A stretch of 64,000 bases of DNA from Burkholderiaceae bacterium (GTDB lineage Bacteria > Pseudomonadota > Gammaproteobacteria > Burkholderiales > Burkholderiaceae_C): NCBI GenBank assembly GCA_913776825.1, contig CAJYPV010000015.1, positions 157,523 to 221,522 of the forward strand, written 5' to 3'. Below, in pieces: positions 42,590 to 53,493 of the stretch. The notes beneath the pieces were generated by a model that saw only the letters and a program-made list of their open reading frames with translations, was not told the DNA's origin and made no database searches. A program made the translations under genes and the position numbers. Numbering within the stretch: the first letter of the stretch is position 1; each line of letters begins with the position of its first letter.

Positions 42590-44427
42590 CTATGCGCCTG
42601 GCGCGCTCGCGCCGTCGCTTGAGCGAGGCGTCGTGGTGGCGGGCGATGGGCCATTTGTGCAGCTTGGCCACTTCTTTTCATTGGCGAACTCCGTGCGCGT
42701 CTGCAGCGACGGATCGGTCGACACCAACGACGACAGCTTCACCTCCGGCGGCGGCGCGCCTTCCAGTCCGCTTGGATGCTGGGCCTTCTGCCAGGCATCG
42801 GTGCGGCTGAGCAGCTTGATCACCCAGGTGTCTCGCGTCCAGGGGTCGTCTTCCCGCAGCGCCCGATCCGCTGGCTTCGAATGCGCGGCCATCACGCAGC
42901 GTGCGGCCTGGGCCGTGATGGCTTCAGCTGTCGGCACATGCCCCAGCCGCAGCCAGCCACCCGACTCCATCAGGCTGGCGAAACCCGTTCCGCACGCGTC
43001 CGATTTGACGCCCAACAGCGTGCCATCACCGGGGTCCAACGCGGCTCGCATTCCCAGCAGGTAATAGAAGCTGGTCCGTTGCGCCGCGCCATTGGACGAC
43101 TGCCGCAGCACCTCGGAGATCGCCACCAGCCGACGCAGTTGCTCGCGATCGTCGCAGCGAGGCGGTGGGAACTCGGCGGCGCAGTTCTTCAGGTTGTCAA
43201 CGTCCTGGACATCCACGCCATGCCACCCGACGCGCTGTGCGGCGGCCAGGGTGTTCTGGCAGGCCAGCTCACGCGCATTGATCTGACGATGCTGCCCCCA
43301 TCGGCCCAGCGGCACGATCACCAACGCAAAGACCATCAGCGGAACCGCCACCATCCAGGCATCGCGACTGGCGAACCACCGCAACCAGGCGCGCCATCCC
43401 ACCGAGCGCGACGCCGTGGCCGGCGCCTCCGGCAGGGTGTGCAGCGATTCCGCCTGGAAGCGCCACAGCGCCCGCCAATGGTTGCGTTCTTCCGGCTCGC
43501 AGCAGACCTCTTCCAGCGGGCTCGTCCAATCGAACTCGGCGCCCGCGCCGACATAGTTCAGCAGCCCGACACGCGGCGCTTCCGACAGCCACAACCAGCT
43601 GCTGCGCTCACCCGCACCCAATGCGGCGGCGGCGTCGATCCATCGCTGCATCGTCCACTGTTGCGCCTGGCTCAGACGGTGCGAGAGCTGACCGCCGTGG
43701 TGCCACCGGAAGACTTCCGTCGCCGCGAAGAAGAGCAGCGCGGAATGACGGCCGCAGCGGCGATCGAGCAGCGCCTCCGTCACCAGCCCCTGGAACGCCT
43801 CGCTGGCGGACAAGCTGGCCAGCAGCGGATGCGCCAGCGCGCCGGACAGCAGCCGTTGGGCACCGTTCAAGTCCTGCAGATTGAGGGCCGTGATCTCCTC
43901 AGCCAGGTCGTCGAAGACTTTCCTGGCCGCATCGTCGGGATGAATGAGGCGCTCCACCGCCGGCCTTGGCGACGCCGTTGGCTTCGCGTCGGGCTCGACG
44001 TCGATCGAGGGCGCAGCGGAAGGCTCGGGAGAAGGCGGCGGCGCGATGTCCGGTCGTTCCTCATCACCCGCATGGGACGATTGAGGGCCAGGGGAATCGG
44101 CAGGAGGCTCTCGCTCGGATCCGGAGTCGGACTCGGATGCCGATGCAACCTCAGCTTCAGACTCAGGCGCCGGTGCCTCATCGCCAGCGAAGTCCGATTC
44201 CTCATCGACCGACGCCAGCGTCAGGTCCTCCAGGTTGATGAAGCCCCGCCCCTCACGCACATGCGCGATCGCCGCCTCATAGTGACGGCGCAAGGTCTGG
44301 AAGCCCTCAGGATCGGCGGCGCGGTCGATGCGCTTGAGCCGGCTGGCATAAGCGGACTTGATGTCCGATTCGGTGGCGTGTTCGTCGAGTCCCAGCTCGA
44401 AAAAATAGACGGGCAATAGAACCGGCA

Positions 44428-44428
<1 letters not shown>
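42590..44428 (-). CDS. HscC-partner J-domain-like membrane protein (DjlB/DjlC type)
   Basis: 612 residues. Residues 8-58 match helices I-III of a J domain (FFELGLDEHATESDIKSAY, then DPEGFQTLRRHYEAA), but the HPD tripeptide is absent; the loop reads RIDRAADPEGFQ, like the HPD-less co-chaperones found beside hscC. An acidic Ser/Pro-rich linker (about 65-165), a helical region, one membrane helix near 370-390 (AWMVAVPLMVFALVIVPLG) and a Cys-containing C-terminal domain follow. Its start overlaps the hscC stop by one base (TGATG). The C-terminal function is unknown. Confidence 0.8.
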
Positions 44429-46170
<1,742 letters not shown>

Positions 46171-46528
46171 GTCGATGGTGCAGTCTGGACAAGCGAGACG
46201 TGATGGCACGCGGTCGCGCGCGGTGGCACGTGGCCTGGCCACGCTAGCGGATCCGTCGGTCGACACGCTATCGCCCCCAAGGGTGGCGACGCCGCGAACC
46301 CGACGCGCGGCGTGATGAAGTTCGCGCTTGGATGGTCTCGACGCGACGCGATGTCGCCGTGGAGAAACAGCGTCTCGAAACGCCTATCGCCCCAGCAACT
46401 TGGTAGGCGGCGCGGTGTCTGAGATTTCCGGCAAATCGATGCGCCCTTGTCCTACGCCGCACGCTGAAACCAGCCGCTCCAATCGAGACAACTTCCCTCG
46501 CAGGAGCGCGTCGCAGAAAGCCGCCACC
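46171..46528. other. 358-bp divergent promoter region, no gene seen
   Basis: Between hscC (minus) and the histidine kinase (plus). I see no heat-shock (sigma-32) consensus, long palindrome or credible coding frame. The kinase frame is open from 46328, but the conserved part starts at 46529. Confidence 0.5.
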
Positions 46529-48106
46529 ATGACTTCAGCCACCGATTTCCTTGACCCGCGGGCGCGTCGCGCTGCGGCGCAGGGACCGCTCCAACTCGAT
46601 ACCGAGCCTCACGAGGCCTTCGATGCCCTCGCCCGCGCAGCCGCCCTGGCCTGTGATGCGCCGGGCGCGCTCGTGGCGCTGACCGACGGCACCCAGGTGC
46701 GCTTCAAGGCCTGGGTCGGCGAGGAGCCGGTGAGCGGCAGCGCGGCGGCCGCCGTGGCCGCGCATGCCTTGGCGCACACCGAATTCTTCGAACAGCGCGA
46801 TCTCTCTGAATCGATCGCGATGCCCGACGGCTCGACGCTGCGCTTCGCTGCGGCCGTGCCCATCATCCTGCCCAACGGCGAACAGCGTGGGGCCCTTTGC
46901 GTGATGGATGCGCGGGCGCGGGAACTGGCGCCGGTTCAGCGTCAGGCCTTGCAGGCGCTGGGCATCGTCGCGTCCGGTCTGGTCGATCGACAGGTGAGTC
47001 GGTGGCCACCCGCTGGCGCCCATCACCTGCCCGCCTTGAGCGAGACCGGACTGTTCCCGTTCTTCGCCGCCGACAATACCGGCCGGCTGACTTACGCCAA
47101 CGATCGGTGGGATCGCCTCTTCGGCCGCCATCACGGCGACGACTGGCTGCAGGCGGTGATCCCCGGCCATCGTGAACGGGTCCAGGCGGCCTGGTGCGCC
47201 GAGAACAACGGCCATCAAGCGCCGGAGCTGGATTTCTCCATCCGCGACGACCACGGCAGCGTGCACCATCTGCGCGCCCTGTGGCGCACACTGCATGACG
47301 ACGACGGCCAGGTGATCGGACGGGCCGGCATCGTCGAAGACGTGACCTCGAGTCGCGATGCGGGCCACCAACGCGAGCATCTGAATGCGCGGCTGAATCT
47401 GGAGAGCGAGCGAAAGAATCGGTTCATCGCCACCCTGGCCCATGAGTTGCGCGGGCCGCTCTCGGTCATCCGGAACGGCTTGCGACTGCTGCGGACCGCG
47501 TCGCTGGCGCCCGCCGATGCCAGCAACGTGCTGGGCATGATGGAGCGCCAGGTCACCACCATGACTACGCAGATCGACGGGCTGACGGATCTCTCCAGCA
47601 TCAGCCTCGGCAAGCTGGATCTGCGCATGGCGCAGGTCGACATGGTCGCGGTGGTCGACAACGCGCTTGAAATCGCCGCGCCGCTGATCGAAGCCAAGCA
47701 TCACACCGTGGAACGTGACACGCCGCTGCCGCCGGTCTTCGTCAAGGGCGATGCCGCGCGGCTGGTGCAGATCGTGACCAATCTGCTGACCAACGCCGCC
47801 AAGTACACCGACGACGGCGGACGCATCGAGGTGACCGTGCGGCGACAGTCCTCCAATGTGCTGGTCCAGATCAAGGACAACGGCGTTGGCCTGACCGCCG
47901 AGCAGGCGTCGGGCATCTTCGCGATGTTCGAACAAGTGCAGGACGACGCGCACATGCGCTCCAGCGGCCTGGGCATCGGATTGGCCTTGAGCCGGCGACT
48001 GGCGGCACTGCATGGGGCGGACATCTCCGTCACCAGCGAGGGTCGCGGTCGTGGCAGCTGCTTCACGCTCACGCTTCCCGGCTGGGCGGACGGACGACAC
48101 GGCTAA
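46529..48106 (+). CDS. Soluble GAF-PAS sensor histidine kinase
   Basis: 525 residues without membrane segments, so a cytoplasmic sensor. A GAF domain (about 25-155, ALACDAPGALVALTDGTQVRF) precedes a PAS domain with its C-terminal motif (about 170-290, GRAGIVEDVTSSRDAG). HisKA has phospho-acceptor His305 in FIATLAHELRGPLSVIRNGL. The HATPase domain shows NLLTNAAKYTDDGG (N box), DNGVGLTAEQA (G1) and SGLGIGLALSRRLAALHG (G2). No receiver domain or adjacent response regulator exists, so its partner is elsewhere. The chemoreceptor gene starts about 100 bp downstream. Confidence 0.9.
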   Translation: MTSATDFLDPRARRAAAQGPLQLDTEPHEAFDALARAAALACDAPGALVALTDGTQVRFKAWVGEEPVSGSAAAAVAAHALAHTEFFEQRDLSESIAMPDGSTLRFAAAVPIILPNGEQRGALCVMDARARELAPVQRQALQALGIVASGLVDRQVSRWPPAGAHHLPALSETGLFPFFAADNTGRLTYANDRWDRLFGRHHGDDWLQAVIPGHRERVQAAWCAENNGHQAPELDFSIRDDHGSVHHLRALWRTLHDDDGQVIGRAGIVEDVTSSRDAGHQREHLNARLNLESERKNRFIATLAHELRGPLSVIRNGLRLLRTASLAPADASNVLGMMERQVTTMTTQIDGLTDLSSISLGKLDLRMAQVDMVAVVDNALEIAAPLIEAKHHTVERDTPLPPVFVKGDAARLVQIVTNLLTNAAKYTDDGGRIEVTVRRQSSNVLVQIKDNGVGLTAEQASGIFAMFEQVQDDAHMRSSGLGIGLALSRRLAALHGADISVTSEGRGRGSCFTLTLPGWADGRHG

Positions 48107-48203
48107 GCCGACTGCGCCACCCGCACCAGGCGGCGATTGATCCTCGCATCCAGGTGGCATGCCGCCTGCCCCTTGCGGCGATCAGACAGAGCGGGAGCCA
48201 GCG

Positions 48204-49697
48204 ATGTGGACCTTCGGGAAGAAGATGGGCGTGGGCTTCGGCCTGTCATTCCTGTTGCTGTTGATCGTCGGCGCGGTGGCGGTGCGCGGCACCGCGTTGA
48301 TGACCGACACCAGCGCGCGAGTCGATCAGAGTCATCGGTCGCTGCAAGCCATTAATCAACTGATGGGCGCGCTCAAGGACGCCGAGACCGGTCAGCGCGG
48401 ATTTCTCCTGACCGGCGATGAGCGCTATCTCGCGCCGTTCCAGGAAGGCTCGGCCGCGCTGAGCGACGCGATCGCGCATCTTCGGGCGCTGCCATTGGCG
48501 CAGACCCATGGCGATGCGCTGAATCTCATCGAGGCCAGCGCCCGCGAGCTCATCCAGCTGCATGCGCAGCGGATCGACTTGCGGCGCCGTCTGTCCCTGG
48601 CAGAAGTGCTGCGGACGGTCACCACCGGCGAAGGCCGTCGCCGCATGGAAGCGCTGGAACACGCCATCGACACGATCGAGGCGGATGAAACCGCGCTGCT
48701 GAAGGCCAGCGCAGCGGACATGGCCCGCACCGCCACCGTCGTCGAGACCGCCGCGCTGCTGGGGACCGGGCTGGGCCTGCTGCTCGTGGTCGCGGCCTGG
48801 GTCCTGTTGCAACGGCATCTGTCACGGACCGTCGGTCAGGCCGCGCACGACCTGGAGCTTGGCGCCCACGCGCTGCAGACGGCGTCGCATCAGCAGAACG
48901 CGGCCTCCAAGGAGACGGCGACCTCGATGACCGAAGTGGCCGTGGCCACCCATCAATTGCTCGCCACCGCGCATCAGATTGGACGCAATGCCGGTGAGGT
49001 CGCCGATGCCGCCGCCGTGACCGACCGCACCGTGCAGGACGCCGCCCGTGGCGCCGAGGACAGCCGAGAGGCTTCCCAAGCCATGCGGGAGCAGATTCGC
49101 CGGGTGGTGGACCAGATCATCGAACTCGGCAAACGCGCTCAAGGCATTGGCAGCATCGTCGGCCTGGTGGAGGACCTGGCCGAGCGGACCAACATCCTGG
49201 CGCTGAATGCCCTGATCGAGGCCTCGCAAGCCGGTGAGGCCGGCGTGCGCTTCACCGTGGTGGCCGAGGAAGTCCGCGCCCTCGCCGACCGCATGCGCGA
49301 CGCCACGCGGGACATCCGCGGCCAATTGGAAGGCGTGTGGAACAGTTCGAACGCCACCGTGATGGCAACCGAGGCCGGATCGAAGGCGGTCGACCGCACC
49401 GCTGGTCTGTTTGATGCGGTGAGCCGGCGTCTGAGCGAGGTCTCGGTCCAGGCGTCCGCTGCCGCCAGCGCGGCCGATGAGATCCGCCTCGGCACCCAGC
49501 AACAGGCGAGCGCGCTGAGCCAGCTCGACATCGCGCTTGGCGGCGCGACGCAGTCCTCACGGGAATCGGAACAGGCGTCGGAACAGAACCTCGTCACGGC
49601 CGCGACGCTGTCGCAGACCGCGCAGCGGCTGCGCCGACTCGTCGTGCCGGAACGCCGCGTCGCGCTGTTCAAGCGCGCCGCCGAAGCCCGGGCCTGA
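48204..49697 (+). CDS. CHASE3-type methyl-accepting chemotaxis protein, divergent
   Basis: 497-residue membrane receptor. TM1 is at about 11-30 (GLSFLLLLIVGAVAVRG). A four-helix CHASE3-like sensor domain runs to about 180, with KDAETGQRGFLLTGDERYL as its typical motif, and TM2 lies at about 185-205. There is no clear HAMP; the signalling helices follow almost directly. The hairpin tip reads LAERTNILALNALIEASQAG where the canonical form is QTNLLALNAAIEAARAG, so it is recognisable but altered. No CheR/CheB pentapeptide at the end. GGGAG lies seven bases before the ATG at 48204. Confidence 0.88.
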   Translation: MWTFGKKMGVGFGLSFLLLLIVGAVAVRGTALMTDTSARVDQSHRSLQAINQLMGALKDAETGQRGFLLTGDERYLAPFQEGSAALSDAIAHLRALPLAQTHGDALNLIEASARELIQLHAQRIDLRRRLSLAEVLRTVTTGEGRRRMEALEHAIDTIEADETALLKASAADMARTATVVETAALLGTGLGLLLVVAAWVLLQRHLSRTVGQAAHDLELGAHALQTASHQQNAASKETATSMTEVAVATHQLLATAHQIGRNAGEVADAAAVTDRTVQDAARGAEDSREASQAMREQIRRVVDQIIELGKRAQGIGSIVGLVEDLAERTNILALNALIEASQAGEAGVRFTVVAEEVRALADRMRDATRDIRGQLEGVWNSSNATVMATEAGSKAVDRTAGLFDAVSRRLSEVSVQASAAASAADEIRLGTQQQASALSQLDIALGGATQSSRESEQASEQNLVTAATLSQTAQRLRRLVVPERRVALFKRAAEARA

Positions 49698-49964
49698 GCG
49701 TGAATCCAGCCGTCGGCTGACGGCGTCATCCCGCCACGTCATGCGGTGACGATGTCGCGGGGTACGCGCACTGCGCGTTCAGGCTTCGGTGCAGTCCCGA
49801 TGGACGCGGGATCCTGCATCGCCGAAGCTTGTCGACGCGGCCACGTTTGCGCGCTGCTGCGGGGCGGCCAGGATCGTCGATCGCAACCGAACCTGACCTC
49901 GGCGATCGCTGTCGTCGCTCCTCCTTCGCGCCTCATCGCCCTCATCCTGATCAGGAGTTCAGCC

Positions 49965-50387
49965 ATGAATGAATCCCGCTCGCCCGGCCAGCCCGCCGTG
50001 ATCCATGGCGCCTGCCTGTGCGGCGCCGTCACCTGGGAATTCAACGGCACGCCGGACGGCGCGACCGCCTGCAACTGCACGGCCTGCCGCCGCTTCGGGA
50101 CGCTCTGGGCGTACGACTATGTGGACCACGGCATCCGCGTCCGCGGCGAGACCCGCGCCTATGCGCGGGGCAAGGCGCTGGAATTCCATTTCTGCCCGAC
50201 CTGCGGCTGCATGGCGTTCTGGCGAGGTCTGCGACACGAGGCCGACGGCCGGCTGCGCATCGCCGTCAACCTGCGCCTCGCCGAGCCGGAGACGGTGGCC
50301 GCCGTGCCGATCGATCACTTCGATGGTCTGGACACCTTCGATGATCTGCCGCGGGATGGGCGGTGCGTCGCGGATTACTGGTTCTGA
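49965..50387 (+). CDS. GFA/CENP-V-family zinc protein
   Basis: 140 residues of the glutathione-dependent formaldehyde-activating (Gfa) fold. Zinc-type cysteines are Cys17 and Cys19 (GACLCGAVTW), Cys36, Cys38 and Cys41 (CNCTACRR), and Cys77, Cys80 and Cys82 (FCPTCGC), the full set of the family. Most members are not true formaldehyde enzymes, and the function here is undefined. AGGAG precedes the ATG at 49965 by eight to nine bases. Preceded by 267 bp in which I see no gene, and followed by the ssrA terminator. Confidence 0.88.
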   Translation: MNESRSPGQPAVIHGACLCGAVTWEFNGTPDGATACNCTACRRFGTLWAYDYVDHGIRVRGETRAYARGKALEFHFCPTCGCMAFWRGLRHEADGRLRIAVNLRLAEPETVAAVPIDHFDGLDTFDDLPRDGRCVADYWF

Positions 50388-50394
50388 AAAAACA

Positions 50395-50425
50395 AAAGGC
50401 CCGGATGCGAAACATCCGGGCCTTT
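50395..50425. terminator. Bidirectional terminator between ssrA and the GFA gene
   Basis: AAAGGCCCGGATG and CATCCGGGCCTTT form a 13-bp perfect stem around CGAAA. On the minus strand it is followed by TTTTGTTTTTT and ends ssrA; on the plus strand it is preceded by an A-run and can stop the GFA transcript. Confidence 0.93.
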
Positions 50426-50432
50426 CAGAAGA

Positions 50433-50792
50433 TGGTGGAGCCGGCGGGAATTGAACCCGCGTCCGTAAGCCTTCATCGGGCAGATCTACATGCTTAGCGT
50501 TCTGATTTGGTTCTCACGTCCCGGTCGCGCAGACGCACGCTACCGAAGACGCCAGTCACTAGATCTCGTCCCGCGCCATGTGACACGACTCGGAACCAGC
50601 CCATGTGAATAACCTCGCAGGTGTTGCCACCCCAGCCCATGGGCCGACTGTTGCGAGGCTCACCGGTGTTTAAGCGGCGAGTTGGAACTTTTGATCGTTC
50701 GCAGTTGGTTTGTTCCAGTGGATTTACGAGCGAACTGGTGCTCGGCATGCCCTACTCCAACTCCGTACCCACGTCGAAACCAGGTCGGCCCC
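50433..50792 (-). ncRNA. ssrA: Transfer-messenger RNA (tmRNA)
   Basis: One-piece tmRNA of about 360 nt that rescues stalled ribosomes. The 5' end GGGGCCGACCTGGTTTCGACG matches the tRNA-like acceptor and D-like start; the 3' end carries the T-arm GGAATTGAACCCGCGTCCG in complement and an encoded CCA at 50435-50433. The tag frame at 50702-50670 reads GCG AAC GAT CAA AAG TTC and on to TAA: A-N-D-Q-K-F-Q-L-A-A. Pseudoknot regions occupy the rest. A strong terminator follows directly. Confidence 0.96.
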
Positions 50793-50900
50793 AGAGAGAG
50801 AAGCTTCACATTATGCCTGCGGCCGGGATCTCAAGAGGCCGTCGCAGAATTATTTCCGCAGCCCGATGAACGCGATGTCCGGGCGCCGCCTCTCCCGCCG

Positions 50901-51611
50901 TCAGCGCGCCGAAAGCAACCACTCGAGCAGTTGCGCGGGCGCATCGAGCACCACGTCCGCGCCCCATTCCTCGATCGGCAGGCCATCGCCCAGATAGCCC
51001 CAACGCACGGCCACGGTCGGCATGCCGGCAGCGCGTCCGGCGACGATGTCGCGGGCGTCATCGCCGACATAGATGCAGTGCTCGGGCGACAGGCCCGCGC
51101 GGCGCGCCGCTTCCAGCAAAGGCGCGGGATGCGGCTTCGCATGCGGCGTGGAATCGCCACCGACGATGGCGGCGGCTTCGGTCGACCATCCCAAGCCCCG
51201 CGTCAGCGGCAGCGCAAAACGTTCGGACTTGTTGGTGACGATGCCCCAACTCAGCCCCGCCGCCACCAGACCCCACAGCATCTGCGGGACGCCATCGAAC
51301 GGTCGCGTGTCTTGCAGCAGACGGGCCTCGTACCGATCGAAGAATTCATCGCGCAAGGCGGTAAAGCGGGTGTCGAGCGGGGACACGTCGAAGGCCACGC
51401 CCATCATGCCGCGGGCGCCCGCCCCCACCATCGGACGCAGACGTTCGAACGGGACTGCCGCCAATCCGCGCGCGCGCAGCATGTCGTTGGTGGCGCCGGC
51501 CAGATCGGGGGCGCTGTCGACCAGCGTGCCGTCCAGATCGAACAGCACGCCGCGGATCTGCGCCAGTTGCGGCAAGGGTTGCCGCGTGGGCGTCAGGCTC
51601 ACGGCGCTCAT
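50901..51611 (-). CDS. gph: Phosphoglycolate phosphatase-type HAD hydrolase
   Basis: 236 residues. HAD motif [15 protein letters not shown] gives nucleophile Asp25 and Asp27; motif II lies in [11 protein letters not shown]; the motif III lysine lies in [10 protein letters not shown]; motif IV is YVGDDARDI. The helical cap between residues 35 and 105 marks subfamily IA. Position directly after ubiG with an ATGA overlap supports Gph, since ubiG-gph is a common pair. Alternative substrates of this family cannot be excluded. Confidence 0.9.
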   Translation of the reverse strand: MSAVSLTPTRQPLPQLAQIRGVLFDLDGTLVDSAPDLAGATNDMLRARGLAAVPFERLRPMVGAGARGMMGVAFDVSPLDTRFTALRDEFFDRYEARLLQDTRPFDGVPQMLWGLVAAGLSWGIVTNKSERFALPLTRGLGWSTEAAAIVGGDSTPHAKPHPAPLLEAARRAGLSPEHCIYVGDDARDIVAGRAAGMPTVAVRWGYLGDGLPIEEWGADVVLDAPAQLLEWLLSAR

Positions 51612-52309
51612 GCGGGTCGGCGGCAGGCCAGCATGTAATTGACGTCGGTGTCCGAGCCCAGCTTGTAGCGCTGCGTCAGCGGGTTGTAGGTCAACCCCTT
51701 GGACGTCTGGGGCTCCAGCCCCGCGTCGCGACACATCTGCGCGAGCTCGGAGGGGCGAATGAAGCGAGCGTATTCATGCGTGCCCTTGGGCAGCATGCGC
51801 AGCACGTATTCCGCGCCAACGATCGCCAGCATGAACGACTTGAAATTGCGGTTCAGCGTCGACAAAAACACCCATCCGCCGGGCTTCACCAGTTGCCCCA
51901 ACGCCTGCACGGCCGATGCGGGATCCGGCACGTGCTCCAGCATTTCCATGCAGGTCACCACATCGAAAGCGGCCGGCCGCTGCGCGGCGAGCGCTTCGAC
52001 GGCGATCTCCTGGTAGCTGACGTTCTCGGTGCCGGCTTCCATCGCATGCAGCTCAGCCACGCGCAGGGATTTGGTCGCCAGATCGATGCCCAGCACATGG
52101 GCACCTTTGCGCGCCATGGCGTCGGCGAGGATGCCGCCGCCGCAACCGACGTCGAGCACCTGTTTGCCTTGAATCGGGGACAAGCCGTCGATCCAGTTCA
52201 ACCGCAACGGATTGATCTGGTGAAGCGGCTTGAATTCACTTTCGGTGTCCCACCAGCGGTGGGCCAGCTCGCTGAACTTCGCGAGTTCGTTTGCATCGAC
52301 ATTAGCCAT
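51608..52309 (-). CDS. ubiG: Ubiquinone O-methyltransferase
   Basis: Carries out both O-methylations of ubiquinone synthesis. The 233-residue protein shows the UbiG start ([20 protein letters not shown]), motif [28 protein letters not shown] and the late [17 protein letters not shown]. The ATG at 52309 matches the family; the open frame continues upstream. Coupled to gph by ATGA overlap. Confidence 0.96.
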   Translation of the reverse strand: MANVDANELAKFSELAHRWWDTESEFKPLHQINPLRLNWIDGLSPIQGKQVLDVGCGGGILADAMARKGAHVLGIDLATKSLRVAELHAMEAGTENVSYQEIAVEALAAQRPAAFDVVTCMEMLEHVPDPASAVQALGQLVKPGGWVFLSTLNRNFKSFMLAIVGAEYVLRMLPKGTHEYARFIRPSELAQMCRDAGLEPQTSKGLTYNPLTQRYKLGSDTDVNYMLACRRPA

Positions 52310-52468
52310 GGGGCGCAATGGTAGCCGAGCCGCTGATGTCAATCCTCGAAATCCGCCAGCGACAGATGGGTTGGCCTCAAGGCAGTGCCACGCTGCCCCT
52401 GCAGCGCGTCGAGCGCTGCCATCGGCAAGGATTGCATCAGGAAAGGACGCGGTCGCCGCGCCCAACAA

Positions 52469-52502
52469 AAAACCCCGCAAGCTTTACAGCCTGCGGGGTT
52501 TT
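52469..52502 (-). terminator. Terminator of ompA
   Basis: AAAACCCCGCA and TGCGGGGTTTT form an 11-bp stem around a 12-nt loop, T-run on both strands. It lies about 60 bp past the ompA stop and upstream of ubiG. Confidence 0.9.
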
Positions 52503-52563
52503 GTCGTGTGGCCGATTCGCGCGACAGCGGCGAGCCGCTGCGAGCGATCAACAGCGCACGCGA

Positions 52564-53220
52564 TTACTTGGTAGCGCGGGTACCGACCACTTCGATTTCG
52601 ACGCGGCGGTTCTTGGCGCGGCCTTCAGCCGTGTTGTTGTCGGCGACGGGCTGCTTCTCGCCCTTGCCTTCGGTGTACACACGGTTCTTTTCCAGACCCT
52701 TGGTCACCAGATAGGCCTTCACCGCTTCGGCGCGACGCACCGACAGCTTCTGGTTGTAGGCATCGGTACCGACGCTGTCGGTGTGACCGACGGCGATGAT
52801 GACTTCCAGGTTGATGTCCGTGGTCTTGCTGACCAGGTCATCCAGCTTGGTCTTGGCTTCGGGCTTCAGGACAGCCTTGTCGAAGTCGAAGAAGGCGTCA
52901 GCAGCGTAAGTGACCTTTTCGCTGGTGGGCTTCGGCGGCACGACGACCGGAGCAGGCGCCGGTGCCGGAGTGGCAGCGGGAGCCGGAGCAGCCGGGGCGG
53001 GAGGAACTTCAGCCTTGGCGACCGGCTTCAGCGCGCCATCGCAATCCTTGGCGGCAGTGGCAGGCGACCAAAACGCATCGCGCCAGCACAGCTCGTTGGT
53101 GCCGTTCTTCCAAACGGTGCCATCCGTTGCGCGCCAGTTGTCCACGGTTTGGGCCATTGCGCCCGAAGTGGCCAAAGCGGCGACAGCGAAGAGCGACGCC
53201 ACGCGGTTCAATTTCTTCAT
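52564..53220 (-). CDS. OmpA-family peptidoglycan-binding outer-membrane protein
   Basis: 218 residues. Signal peptide 1-23 (ending SGAMA-QT). A short Trp-rich segment (WRATDGTVWKNGTNELCWRD) with two cysteines precedes a Pro/Ala-rich linker (about 70-100). The OmpA-C domain covers about 105-215, with FFDFDKAVLKPEAKTKLDDL, VGHTDSVGTDAYNQKLSVRR and NRRVEIEV. It has no eight-stranded barrel, so it is a short OmpA-like anchor protein rather than a porin. AGGAG lies four bases before the ATG. It diverges from gyrA, a conserved betaproteobacterial arrangement. Confidence 0.93.
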   Translation of the reverse strand: MKKLNRVASLFAVAALATSGAMAQTVDNWRATDGTVWKNGTNELCWRDAFWSPATAAKDCDGALKPVAKAEVPPAPAAPAPAATPAPAPAPVVVPPKPTSEKVTYAADAFFDFDKAVLKPEAKTKLDDLVSKTTDINLEVIIAVGHTDSVGTDAYNQKLSVRRAEAVKAYLVTKGLEKNRVYTEGKGEKQPVADNNTAEGRAKNRRVEIEVVGTRATK

Positions 53221-53430
53221 GATTCTCCTCTCAAGGAAAGCCGCAGTTGCCCTGCGAAACGTCCAATGTCGGAACTAAAACCTTAAGAGCAACCCGCATA
53301 CCATGGGTACCGAGGGTTTCTCCTAGGGACTGACCGATTGTGCCATAGGGCAACAGGACGCCTGCATTCTCGCGGCGCGCACCGGCTTCGTTCATGAAGC
53401 TGTTGCGCAAGCACTACAAGCGGGCGCATT

Positions 53431-53436
53431 TAGAAT
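53431..53436 (+). promoter_or_regulatory. Candidate -10 box for gyrA
   Basis: TAGAAT 57 bp upstream of the gyrA ATG. No strong -35. Confidence 0.4.
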
Positions 53437-53493
53437 GCATCCCTTCTGCTCTCTTCAGAGGCCGGCGTTCGCATGCGCGCGGCCTTCACGCGC

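Noticed and set aside
49698..49964. N-terminal extension of the GFA protein from 49746
   Set aside because: The added 73 residues are atypical, and AGGAG sits correctly before the ATG at 49965.
50433..50460. A tRNA gene with T-arm GGAATTGAACCCGCG
   Set aside because: The T-arm belongs to the tRNA-like domain of ssrA; no anticodon arm is present.
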